64,000 bases of DNA from NCBI GenBank assembly GCA_027924645.1, contig BSBN01000763.1:7068001-7132000 (forward strand). Reading direction: 5' to 3'. Below, piece by piece: positions 45,007 through 56,010 of the stretch. Each line of letters begins with the position of its first letter. Within the stretch, counting starts at the first letter, position 1. The DNA is from Cunninghamia lanceolata. Lineage: Eukaryota; Streptophyta; Pinopsida; Cupressales; Cupressaceae. The position numbers and the translations under genes were made by a program. Under the pieces are notes generated by a model that did not search any database, was not told the DNA's origin, and was given only the letters and a program-made list of their open reading frames with translations.

Positions 45007-45560
45007 TGAAATTACTTGTGCGGATATATATAGAGGATGGATTTAGTTGTGAAGTGTGGTGTTGTTGTGGAGTTGTATGCGAATAAGTCCAGATAAGAGC
45101 AGAGGTAGCAAAAAGGATCCGGTATGTGAAAGATAGCAAAATAAAGAACAGAGGAAAGATGAAGTGCAGCAGATCAGTATACTGAGCCTAACCGGAACTG
45201 AACTCCAGCATATACAGATGCTTCCAATCAGTTCAAGACTGTGATTCTCATCACTTTGTAGACAGTGTGTCTTCTTGTAGGCAGTGGGCCTCTTGTGAGC
45301 AGTGTGCTCGGGCAGTGAGCCCTAATTGGCAAGTGCCATTCTTGTAATTTCCTATTCTTCTAACAGAGAATAATTTTGGGTTAATCACCCCGTGGTTTTC
45401 TCCCTTAACAGGGTTTCCACGTCAAAAATACTGTGTCATGTGTTTCTTATTTCATGGTTAATGTTTTGTGTTTGATTTGATGCTGCATCAATTAAAAGGA
45501 AAGTTCAATAAGGGAAATAATTAGGATAACTGATTCACCCCCCCCTCTCAGTTATCAACA
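44889..45560 (+). repeat. Truncated 3' LTR of the young element
   Basis: 672 bp matching 39449-40121 of the 5' LTR from GATTAATGATATC onward. The first 419 bp of the LTR and the polypurine tract are missing. The deletion joins ORF2 to LTR sequence in open frame. Confidence 0.92.
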
Positions 45561-46556
45561 GGTAACAGTTTTGAGATCTGCATATCGCCACACAAGAATG
45601 TTATGACCTACGGTTATGAAGGTATCATTGGTAATTTCTAATGAATGTTTGATGTGAATTTTTAAGTTTCATGTGGTCCGCACTAGAAGTTATGATATGA
45701 CAGACAATAAGGTTTAAGTGTGTATTTTGGGATAAGGCCGACACATAGTTGGATTGATGTACAGTAAGGAGATAGTGTTTACATCATTATTCTAAGTGGT
45801 TCGATAATAGGTCCATACCTATATGAAGAACCTTGAAGGTCTTTATTGGTCCGCATAACTTCATGTAAAGAATTCAAGCTGACAGAGTATGAGCTTTTTG
45901 TGTACATGCTTCATCACTAGGAAGCTGACCAAATTCTTAGTTAGATCTTGTTGCGGATATTAATACCTAATGGATTTTGGTGCAATGAGGTGTGGTAGTT
46001 GTAAATGTACGATCCTACTTCAAATTTGTAATGCAAAAAATATAGTAAGAGTGCAGAAGGAAGAAGAATAGAATATATGTAAGGCAGAGCAGAAAAGTAG
46101 GGCAATTTTAATGAAGACTTTTGAATCTGTATACTAAGCTATCAATGGAACTGTAATCCAACATTTTGTAGATGCTTCTATAGCATTTCAATCTTGGCAG
46201 TGACCCATTCTCTCTTCTTTTCTTTTCTTTCATTGCAGTGAGCCTTATGAAGCGAGCACTTGTTTGGACAATGAGTCCCTGGGCAATGAGCCCTACTTGG
46301 CAGTAAGCCTTCATGTAATTCAGTTTTGATATCATAATATATTGTGAGCTAACACTCATCGTGAGTTTTCCCTTTTTGGGTTTTCCACATAAAAATCCTG
46401 GTGTGTATGTGTTACGACTTTGTGGCTACTTTTCTCATGTTTACTTTTCTTTCATGTTATTGAATTTGGTAAATGCATTAATGAATATGTGAAATAAAGG
46501 TTTTATAGAATACTAATTCACCCCCCCTCTCAGTGTTCCTTGTGTTCAACAATTAC

Positions 46557-48374
46557 TTCTCTTCATTCTAACTAAAATGAATGGCAATGTGCATTAAAAA
46601 ATAGAGAAGGTAGATGAAGTGTCAATTTGATTAAACTACTTCTAGTCACTTCACAACCATTGAACACGAGTTAAGACTTGTGATTTGAAATGTAGGTGTT
46701 GAACATGATGATGAACTTGTTTACCTTACCAGAAGGGATGTCAAGGAACACCTAATTAATGTGGTGCGATTTAGTGACCTAGATCATCTTGGATTAGTCT
46801 TGATAAATAGTTTTTATTTTATCTAGATAATCACCACTACTCTATTTTTTTAGATTAATTAGTCAAGGTTTGTATTGGGACCCCACCCTTGAAATTTTGA
46901 GGGTTTGTTCATGGGACCCACATCCCATACAATTTTTGTGTGGGGGTGTCACTTTAACTAATGTTCTATAAGTGGGAGATACTACTGTAATTATAATGCA
47001 TCCTTTGGGGGTCCTTCCTACCTTCTATAGCTTCACTTGTAGTCCTACCACTCCTACAATCACCTATCTGCACTCCACTAGATTGAACACTCCCACATCC
47101 TATCTCCTCTTACAAGGCATCCAATCCTGCTTCTCTCCTTCATCTTCCTCTTATAATATTCCATCACGCTCCTTCAACTTGAACACTTTCTCCTTTAATA
47201 TGCTTCTCTAGCTTGAATGCTTCTTCTTTCATACTCCTCCTATAGGGCATCTACTTCTCCTCCTCATCTCTCCTTCCTTCAATCATCTAACATCATCTAT
47301 GGGATTACTACTTTAGCATACTTGTTGGCTTTAAGATGTCACTTGGGGAGATTTGAACTTTAGTCTCCAACATAAAGTTTTATATCCTAAAGTAATTGCC
47401 TAGATATTTTATGTTTATATTGCATCTTTTCTTTCAGACAAGCATAGCATGAGTAGGAAGCATTTGAATTCTATCTTGAGAGGAGCATCTTTTGGATGTC
47501 AGGCATTAATATTTGACCATGAAACTTGGGCACTCATTTTGGTAACATGGTTTTGGTTGGTTTTAGGAAACTATTTGTGGCTTCTTAGGTCTCCTTTGCC
47601 TATATATTGAGGGCTTAATGGAGATCATAAGTCATATTTTCTACATTGCCATGTTGGAATTCCTCTAAATTGTAGATTATTCATCTCATTGAAGTGTATT
47701 ATAAATGATATTATTGCTTCTAATACATTAGTTTAGTGCTTAGGAGGCCACATTTTCCCCCTTGCAAGGCTTTTCTAGGGCATATCTATGCCACTCTTGT
47801 GTGATTATGTTTCCTATTCTTCCTCTCATTCTTGTTTACTTTTATGTGTTGTTTACATGCCATTATCCTACTAGAATTTATATAGATCTATTAACTTACA
47901 CAATATCTCCTCATAGAGTTAAGTGGAAAATATCTACTTATTTCTCTGATTTAGTATCTAATCTTTTTCATGAGCTTAGGTGTTGGTGGCTTTGCAAGTG
48001 TACTTTCCTTTTAGATTCTCTATATGGGATGGGTATGTCTAATGTTTAGTTTTATTCAAGTATGACAATATTATCAAGCGATATTGTGTGGAGTGAAGGA
48101 TTAGGGATGAAGAAAACATAATGGTGACAACTTGAGTAATATGATATACATTGGCATAAAGGAATATCTCCATGGATTAGTTTGGTTAAGATTGTCTTAA
48201 ATTTAAGCCCTCATCCATACACTTGAATTGCCTATATTTACTCATATTTATTTCCTCCTTTAAGTAGTTCTTAAAAAAATGATCCTTAATAATGATAAAC
48301 TTAGCATATGCAATGGTGAAATTTGCATAATAATGCCATTTCCCATTTACTTTTTGTGGCTATTTTGAGGAAAT
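46557..48374. other. Unassigned DNA between LTR elements
   Basis: No gene. The region at 47520-47590 (GTTTTGGTTGGTTTTAGGAA, CCTATATATTGAGGGC) has the look of an LTR U3/TATA region and weakly resembles 48700-48830 in the Copia LTR, so a decayed LTR fragment may be here. The 95-codon frame at 47762 is not convincing. Confidence 0.4.
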
Positions 48375-49168
48375 TGTTGGGATTAGGTGATATCAACCTT
48401 GCAAATCCCTATGTATAGTGTATATAATTATATGTAGAGATAGCTAATTAACATATTTGCACCTTAGTACTTGGAGTGGGTGAACTTGGACATCCATGTG
48501 TGGCAGATACAATAATATTAGTTATTATTCTCTAGTTATTTGGAACTATTATTGCAAGAAGACATGGAAAGAGGAAAAGGAAGATGCGAGGTCACATTGG
48601 AAGATGAAGAGTCATGCCTTGTAATTAGAGTCATCATGGGGCACTTGGAAGTTACATGTTGGATTCTTCTTGCATAATCATGGGGGTTACATACTCATGA
48701 GTTACTTTTCTAAATGGGGCATTATATTTTTTCTTGTGGTAGTTGGGTGGCTAGTTTTGGGCTCATGGTTTTGGCCACTTGTTTTGGAAATCTATTTGTG
48801 GTTTGTAGATTTCAAAACTCTATGTATCAGAGGCATATGATAGAGGTATTATGTTCTTTTGTAGGTGGGAGTACTAATGTAATGTTATTGGAATTCTATC
48901 AAATAGTTGGAGTAAATTGTATTGATGTAACATTTCATTGTGATTAATACAATCTAGATGTCACTTTGGTGGTGGAGTTTTTTCCCGAAAAGGTTTTTCA
49001 CACATATCCAATGCCATATGTGTGTTTTAATTTAATTTTATATTATAAGTGTCTATCCATGTTAAATTTCAAATTTGATGGTTAATCACATATTTATCTT
49101 TTATGATAATTAAATTTGTACACTTAATGTTATATTCTCGTTGTAATTGTTCATCAATTTTCTCAACA
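48375..49168 (+). repeat. 5' LTR of the Copia element
   Basis: 794 bp from TGTTGGGATTAGG to TCTCAACA. It includes GGTGGAGTTTTTTCCCGAAAAGGTTTTTC, the typical U5 end of plant Copia LTRs. The 77-codon frame at 48714 lies within it and is not a gene. Confidence 0.75.
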
Positions 49169-49236
49169 TTTGGTAACAAAGCCTATATTTTTGATTAGAA
49201 AGGGATGCATTTCTAGAAGTGTTGTGAGATTTTGCA

Positions 49237-52200
49237 ATGGAAGTATTTAATTTAGTGGGTTTTACAAATTTGTTTGTGGTTGTACCCATGATATCCACTT
49301 CTCAATTAAAAATTGAGAAATTCAATGGTCATAGGTACAACCTATAGAAGTTGAAAATCGAGGATCTCTTGAAAGAAATGGATCAATGGAAGATTGTTGC
49401 AAAGGAAGGAAATCCTACAAGTATGTTAAATTAGTACTTTACAAAGTTATACAAGAAGGCACAAGAAACCATTCAATTGTGTCTAGTAGATTATGTTCTT
49501 TTGAATATCCTAAAAGAGGCTACTACACATAGCTCGTGGAAAAGAATAGGTGATATTTATCAAATGAAGAGTATTGTTAATAAGTTATATTTAAAAGAAA
49601 TCTTCACTCTCTAAAAATAAAATAGGGAGTCTTTGTTGATGAGAATTTGAATGCTTTTAAATAAATTTTGAGTTAGCTAGGATCCATTGATGTTATGCTA
49701 GATCAAGAGGATACATGTATTTTATTGCTTTTTTCTTTGTTTGAATCTTAGGAAATATCTAACCATTACCTTAAGTAGTTCTATTTTAGATCCAAAAATG
49801 AATGTCCTTTTTTCTACTTTACTTAGTGAAGAGATGAGGAGAAAATCCATGGATGAGAGCTCTTGAAAGATGCATTACATGTTTAAGAAAGGCCCAAGGA
49901 TAAAGATGCATTACATGTTTTCATTTTATCTAATGTTGTTAGTGATGATTATTGGCTCATTTATTTAGGTTGCTCCTACCATATGACTACCCATAAAGAG
50001 TGCTTCTCATCTTACTGAGCTTATGATGGAGGAAGGTTTTCCTTGGTGACAATAGTTCACATTAGATTGTTGCTAAGGGAAATGTACACTTGTGTTTCAA
50101 TGATGTAAAAGTGAAAATCTCAATGGCATTTTACACATTCTAGGACTTGAAATAAATCTTATTTCTATATCCAAGTTGAATAATTCTAGAGTGCAACATT
50201 TGATAAGTCTAGTTGTAGGTTGGATAGAGAAAATTTGGTGATAGCAAGAGGCTCACAATGTGGAACTTTTTTTAATCTTAATGCTCCACATTTTGTAATT
50301 CTTCCAATGTAATTGGCACTTTGGAAAATGCATGTATGTTAGGGCACCAACATTTTAGCCACATTGTTGAAAAGGATCTTCAAGCCATTATTAATAAAAA
50401 GATGGTTGATAGTTTTTATAGTTATTCTGATGAGTTTGATTTCTATGATCATTGTGTGTTTGGAAAGTAGATAGAGTTTCTTTTCCTATCAAAAGTATGT
50501 AAAAAAATGTGTTTTAAAATTTATTCACTCGGATGTGTTTTCTCTAGTGGATGTGGGTTCTAAATTGGTAAATTATGTTATTATGTTTCATTTATCAATG
50601 ATTACTCAAGATACACTTGGGTTTATTTTACTAGATCTAAACTTGAAGTTTTCTCTAAGTCTAAGGATTTTAAGGCTTTGGTTGAGAAACAATTAGATAG
50701 GAAGGTAAAGGTGTTGAGATTTAATAATAGAGTTGAATATTGCTCTAAGGAATTTGATGGTTTTTGTAGACATGTAGTTGTGAGGCAAAAGAGTACCCCT
50801 TATACTCCATAACAAAATGGGGTTACAAAGAGGATGAACTAAAACTTAATGGAAAGAGCTAGAAGTATGATGAGTGGTACACATTTAGTTTGATAGTTTT
50901 GGGTTGAGGTTATGAGCATTTCCTACTACTTGATTAACAAATATCCTTGTTTGACTATTGTTGATAGAAATCCTTATGAGGTGTGGATAGGTAAGAAACC
51001 CTTTGTTTCACAGTTAATGGTATTTGTCTATGAGAATTTTGTTCATGTGCCTAGAGAAAAGTGATCTAAATTGGATCCCAAAGCTCAGAAATGCATATTC
51101 ATTAGATATGATGAGAATGTTAAGTGTTGCAAGATCTTAAATCCTCTAACATTGAAAATGATTTATTCTAAGGATGTGGTTTTAAGGGAACTTAGAGTAT
51201 TTTTATCCGAGACAACCAAAGGAAAAAGAGAGGAAAATAATGCATTTTGAGACTAAGGTCAAAATGCAAGAAGATGCACATGTTGAAGAATAAAATGATG
51301 GATTTTAGGATGGAATGGAAGAAGATGATTCTGATGAGAGTTCTAAGTAGGTTGAGCATGTAAAGGAATAGAGAGATTCCCTTACTCCACCCTTGAGAAT
51401 ATCCACAAGACAATAGAACCCAGTTGATAGGTATAGCCCACTAGATTTTCATTGTGTATTTGATTTATTGTGTACATATAATGAACCTAGATCTTTCAAA
51501 GAATCTCTCTTTTAGATGAGAATGTTTCTTGGATAGAAGCCATGCAAGAGGAAATGATGGCCTTGGAGATATGTGACACTTAGGATTTTGTGAGTTTTCT
51601 TGAGGGAAGAAAGACCATTGGTTGCAAGAGGGTGTTTAAAAATAAGTTTAGAGTACATCGTAAGTTAGAGAGGTACAAAGACCAACTAGTGGCTAAAGGC
51701 TACTCCCAGAGAGAGGATGTTGATTTTGGTGAAATTTTATCTCTTGTTGTTAAATTGTCTTCCATTAGATTCCTACTTTCTATTGTTGTTGCTTATGATT
51801 TTGAAGTAGAGAAAATGAATGTTAAAACTACTTTCTTGCATGAGGATCTTGAAGAGAAAATTTACATATGACAACTAGGGGTTTGAGGTAAAAGGAAAAG
51901 AAAATTTAACTTTTAGGTTGAAAGGATCATTGTATGGGTTAAAGCCATCACCTTGAATGTGGTATTAAAAGTTTTATTTTTTTGCATTAAAGTTAGATTT
52001 TGGTAGAAAGGATGTTTAGATTAAATATATTCATGATTAGATTCTAATCATTATCTTGTATGTTGATGACATGGTTATTCGTAATATCAAGGTGATGATT
52101 AGGGAGCTTAAAACTCAACTTTCTCTAGTGCATTTGAAATGGAGGAATTAGGGGCCTCAAAATTTATTTTGGGAACAGAAGTTAGTAGGGACTGACTTCA

Positions 52201-52330
52201 AAAAAAGCTTTGGCTAAGTCAAAGTATGTTAACACTATATTATGGTGGTTTTCTAGGTGCAATGTAAGCTAGTGAGTATTCCTTTACCTATAAGCACTAA
52301 GATTTCATTGGATAAGATGAGCTAATAAAT
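49237..52330 (+). pseudogene. Copia gag-pol polyprotein remnant
   Basis: Many stops and shifts. Gag start near 49237 with EKFNGHRYNL and LKIEDLL; integrase core with HSDV (near 50525) and TPYTP, a stop, then QNGVTKRMN near 50800-50845; reverse transcriptase segment 51590-51871 with GCKRVFKNKF, ERYKDQLVAKGYSQ and KMNVKTTFLHEDLEEKIYI; catalytic YVDD at 52059-52070. In NGVTKRMN the catalytic Glu of the usual NGVAERxN is Lys, and in the palm motif Asp is Asn (MNVKT for MDVKT), so two active-site residues are lost besides the breaks. Confidence 0.88.
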
Positions 52331-53190
52331 TGCATGCATTTAAACCCTTTATTAAAGTAGGAATCCATTTTGTTTGTCTTTTTCCTTATATCATATTATG
52401 CCTTATTTCCTATTTCTTGCCACAAATAATTGAATTAGAAATAGAGGTATTTGATATATGTTTATTAAGGTAAAATAGTTTAAAGTGAATATTGATTGGA
52501 GATCATTAATTAAGTTATCTTTTCCTTGTGGTAAAATAGGTTGAAGACCATATGCTATCCACTTCTTGTAACACACCATCACAAAATCATGGACGATGAT
52601 CTTATAACAAGTTATTTTTAGCACATTAGTTAGTACCAAATGGTTTATGAATTAAAGATGTCATTTTGTAGCCCTTGTTATAAGTCCAACTATTAGTGTT
52701 ATTCCAAAAAGAATCTTGTTTTGTTATTAATAAGAGGCCATGGGCCAACAAACTTATATTTTTGGTAAATCTATTTTAATCCAATGCCTATAAGAATAAT
52801 ATGAGGTATGACATAGATATAAAAGTTTGTGCAAAATTCTAGAGGAGGTAAAATTATCAATTTATACTTGAAGGAAACTTTGCAGTCATGCTAACAACAG
52901 ATCATCTTCAACATGAACTATGAGCAGGGCTCACTCTCAACGAACATTTGTTGGTAATTTATTGTATTTATCTTTATTTAGTTGTAAGCCTATATGTGTG
53001 TTTATATTTCTAATCTTTAAAGGTTGTTAAGTTAGTTTCATCTTTAGAATATAGCTTAGTGCATGGATAATGTAAACACAATAATTCATATTATGTTTGC
53101 CAAATTAGAAATATTGTTTTCATACATGTTTAATTACTTATTACTTTTGTAAAGCACTGGTGTATACAAAAAATGTAAATAAAAAACAAA
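52331..53190. other. AT-rich spacer between two Copia remnants
   Basis: No gene. The minus-strand 78-codon frame at 52403-52639 has no recognisable features. Confidence 0.4.
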
Positions 53191-53550
53191 GGATTCAAAT
53201 GCAAATCTTAAAACCCTTAATCTACATCAACTGTGTAAGAGTTGGCTAGATAGGAGCCACCCAAGATTTAGGACTTCATGAAGCACAAGAGAGACAATGA
53301 GAATAATTCTATTCTATCAATAAATGCAAAATTGTTCATCATATGTTGTTACAATGTACATGAAAAGCCTTGCTTATAAAGACAAGGATGAAAGCCAAGA
53401 TGTTGTAGTCATGTGACAAGTGTCTTAATCCTATCACATGTGACAACTATAGCACGTGTAGGATAAGACAACTATCAACAACTAGACATGACTAGAAACA
53501 ACTAGAAACATTTAATAGACTCACTAAGTCAACTTAACATGTGAATTATG

Positions 53551-53606
53551 TGTGAGAATATTATTTAACTAATAATTAGTTAAATAATATGAATTAATCT
53601 CACAAC
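53551..53606. repeat. Near-perfect palindrome in the Copia LTR
   Basis: ATATTATTTAACTAA (53558-53572) and TTAGTTAAATAATAT (53576-53590) are exact inverted 15-bp arms around TAA; TGTGAGA at 53551 and TCTCACA ending near 53604 extend it imperfectly. It could form a strong hairpin in RNA or be a tiny foldback insertion. Confidence 0.85.
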
Positions 53607-54217
53607 AAGGGAAACTAGATAGGAAATATCCCTATTCACACTAACAGTCCCCTTAAGTGCAACTTAGGGAGAATTTGAAAAAATGCAATGATGGATGGGT
53701 CCCGACTACTAGGCCATGTTAGGTACCCATGTACAAACAAATCTCAAGTGGAGTAAAGGAGAAAACCTCATGGGAAAAAACTCCTCCCCAAAAGTGAGAA
53801 TGCATGCACACAAAACATGTACAAGTGATGGAATGATGGAAGAATCAAGACCCCCCAATTACAACATCCATCACAAATATACAATCAATAGCCCTGCATA
53901 AGAGGGAAAGAATGAGACAAGATGTCCCTCTCATAATGAAGTAGTTCCTATGCCAATGGTCAATTCTTGAAGAAGAAGACCAAATAGGATCCAAAACTTG
54001 CAAACAACATTCCTCCCCTTAGGAAGAAACCAATCCATTGGTGTATGTCGAAGAAAATTCAACTCCAAAACAAGAGATGAGGGAAGAAGTCTCATGAAAT
54101 ATGATGTCTTTGAAAACTGCTCATGTGTCTCCATGTCGATGTCGAATGATACACCACAATCAAATCAGGAGTCTCAGGCCTCATTGATGAAAGTGACAAT
54201 CTAAGATCTAGTGGAAA

Positions 54218-54865
54218 CTACAAATCATCAAGCTCCAAAAACAAATATGGGTTGACAACAGTTGTGCTATGACTGTCATAAAAAATGAGAGATAACCCCT
54301 CAAATGTGTCATCCAAATCTGGAAGATGGGACTCACAAAATAAATCTGAAATACCTATCAAATTCTCATCCCACAAAGTTGTATCTAAAAGACAAGAAAC
54401 TTCCTGCTGAACTGAAGCACTGAACTCTGAAGAAGCAAGAGGTGGAGAAGATGGAAGTGTAGCACATGTCTCAAGAACCGATGAAGAGGCAAGAATACCA
54501 AGGTTCAAGTGACCAAACTTCTCCTCTGAAAAATGATTCACACAAGGAGTTTGAATGTTAGCTAATGGATTTGAATCATCAGGAGAGAAACCATGAAAGG
54601 TGTATAGCCGTGATGCATGATCAACCACTCCAGTAGCAATAATCTTTGTGCTGTCCAAGTCTCTGATAATAACCAACTCAGGTGTGAACTCCATTGTCTT
54701 CCCTGTGCCACTGTGAGTAATTTGATATATAGAAAGAAGATTATTGGTCAAAGAAGGCACACAAAGTACATCATTGAAAGTACCTTCACCAATACCAATG
54801 TTTTCCTTCCCAATTACATTCATATATGTCTTATTACCTATTATCCTATTTTTGCCCAGGCCCAA
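54218..54865 (-). pseudogene. Copia Gag-pre-integrase fragment
   Basis: 215 open codons but no ATG at the upstream end. The first half matches the segment of Copia polyproteins between protease and integrase: IGIGEGTFNDVLCVPSLTNN, LLSIYQITHSGTG, IIRDLDSTKIIATG, LYTFHGF, and EKFGHLN, a form of the conserved FGHLN before the zinc-binding region. The second half is Ser/Asp-rich with no Copia homology I recognise, so the frame crosses a deletion or rearrangement. It is not a working polyprotein. Confidence 0.8.
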
Positions 54866-55320
54866 AATACCCTAAAAATCCCTCCCATTAGAGAAATCCG
54901 ATTTGAGAAAGCCTAAATGGAAGGATGTTTCCCTTAGAAAATCCAAGAAAAATCCCAAAAATTCTAAGTGTTTTGTCTCTTATTTTTCCTTAGTCGACAA
55001 AATTTTGGTTTGGCGAATTTTTGGTTTGGCAGTTTGCCTCTTTTTTGATTCACTAGTTTGCCTACCAAGGAGTACGCAAGCAGCAAAATGGCTAAGGCAA
55101 AGTAGGCAAAGAGAAAGGAGATGAAGGCATGCTTTGTCAAAAAAATTTTAAGTTCACGAACCTCTCGGTTTGTCAACGGGAAGGTTTCCCGGCAGACTAA
55201 TTTAGAAGAAGAAAAGTAGAAGGTAGGGTAACAGTGGAAAATCTTCACAAAGAAAGCATCTAAGGCAAAGAGAAGAAAAATTGATTCACAAACCGGTCAA
55301 ATGTAAAAGGGTTCATGATT
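54866..55320. other. Flank with TTTGGCGAA motif
   Basis: No gene. GGTTTGGCGAATTTTTGGTTTGGCAGTTTGCC at 55006-55037 echoes the TTGGCGAA arrays elsewhere in the window. Confidence 0.4.
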
Positions 55321-55324
55321 TCTA

Positions 55325-56010
55325 AAGTTCATTGATAAGGCAATTGGCTGATAAAGGGAACCAAAAAGTACAAAAGAGCCAAAGATAACAAAGTTAGCAA
55401 AAGGAGATTTCATTAATTGAAGGAAAAGGAAAAGAAAGAAGATGAAGCAGCAGAGGCAATGGTTTGACAAATGAAGGATTCATCGATAAGGTGAAAGGCG
55501 AAGGCATGATTGGTTGGCTAGATGAGAATTTCAATGATAAGGCAAAAAAGTGATGAAGAGTGGCCAGTTGGGGGATCGACAAAAGGACAAACTTGCCAAT
55601 AGGTTCTTAAAAGTGGAAATTCGCTGATAAGGCGAGAGAGAGAAAGGATGAAGAGAAAGAAGAAAATAGAAAGGTTTGCAAAAGTTAGTTTTTGTCGACT
55701 AATGAGAGAAAGGGGAAGTTAGAGGCAAGTCAAGTTTTCCAAAAGGAAACTTTGTTGATAAGGCAAAATGAGAGGCAAAGGAGGCTTCGTTGGTTTGTAG
55801 AAATGAAAATTTGCTGATAAGGCAAAATGGAAGACCAAGGGGCTCGATGAGAAAGGAGAAGATGGAGCCTAGTTCTCAAAATGAGGATTTTTCCAATTAG
55901 GCAAAAGCAAAGGCCAAGAGGTTTGTAAAATGAAGAAAATGCCAACTGAAGGAAAAGAGAGCTGGCTCAGTGGTTCGTGAAAATGGGATTTTGCCGATAA
56001 GGCAGAATAA
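55325..56010 (+). repeat. Degenerate array with recurring GATAAGGC
   Basis: TTTGCTGATAAGGCAAAA or close variants occur at about 55334, 55485, 55534, 55624, 55758, 55813 and 55993 (and decayed near 55893), spaced 50-180 bp, separated by purine-rich GAGAAAGGxGAAG DNA. Frames on the minus strand here reflect the pyrimidine-rich complement and are not genes. Confidence 0.65.

Larger units (their letters stand above)
39030..45560 (+). mobile_element. Young non-autonomous LTR retroelement with two intact ORFs
   Basis: TGTTGG at 39030 to ATCAACA at 45560, with the exact 5-bp duplication GGTAA at 39025-39029 and 45561-45565. It carries a full 5' LTR, a perfect primer site, ORF1 (392 aa), ORF2 (995 codons) and a shortened 3' LTR. 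Where both LTRs are present (673 and 672 bp) I count three substitutions and one C-run length change, about 99.5% identity, so it inserted recently. There is no pol gene. An internal deletion has removed the true ORF2 end, the polypurine tract and the first 419 bp of the 3' LTR. Helper proteins would have had to come from a related complete element not in this window. Confidence 0.93.
31809..46551 (+). mobile_element. Old non-autonomous LTR retroelement, interrupted by a younger relative
   Basis: The element starts TGTTGG at 31809, ends TTCAACA at 46551 and is flanked by the 5-bp target duplication ATTAC (31804-31808 and 46552-46556). Order: 5' LTR, tRNA-iMet-type primer site, ORF1 with CCHC knuckles, ORF2, polypurine tracts, 3' LTR. 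The 3' LTR is split by the younger element at 39030-45560. Without that insertion it is about 8.2 kb. LTR copies differ by roughly 10% by eye, so it is old. There is no protease, integrase, reverse transcriptase or RNase H, so it depended on another element's enzymes. The repeated AAAGGGGGAG tracts before the 3' LTR recall SIRE/Maximus-type Copia elements; that lineage link is inference. Confidence 0.9.
38493..46551 (+). repeat. 3' LTR of the old element, split in two
   Basis: The LTR consists of 38493-39029 and 45566-46551, with the younger element and its second GGTAA between. Rejoined length is about 1523 bp, close to the 1496 bp of the 5' LTR. It ends CAACA before the target duplication ATTAC. 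Confidence 0.9.
48375..52330 (+). mobile_element. 3'-truncated Ty1/copia element
   Basis: A 5' LTR (48375-49168), a decayed primer site TTTGGTAACAAAGCC (49169-49183) and a Copia polyprotein in the order Gag, integrase, reverse transcriptase. The recognisable homology fades near 52330 after the YVDD box; RNase H, polypurine tract and 3' LTR are not seen. Integrase before reverse transcriptase identifies Copia rather than Gypsy. Confidence 0.85.
53200..54865 (-). mobile_element. Internally deleted Copia element on the minus strand
   Basis: On the minus strand a Gag-pre-integrase coding piece (54865-54218) is followed by about 560 bp, a polypurine tract CACTTAAGGGGAC ending at 53647, and an LTR start TGTTAGTGTGAATAGGG at 53646 running down to about 53200. 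Integrase, reverse transcriptase and RNase H are absent. The LTR has a TATA-like TCTTTATAAGC on the minus strand near 53385. Limits on both sides are approximate. Confidence 0.6.

Noticed and set aside
48714..48947. 77-codon ORF
   Set aside because: It lies entirely in the Copia 5' LTR and shows no protein features.
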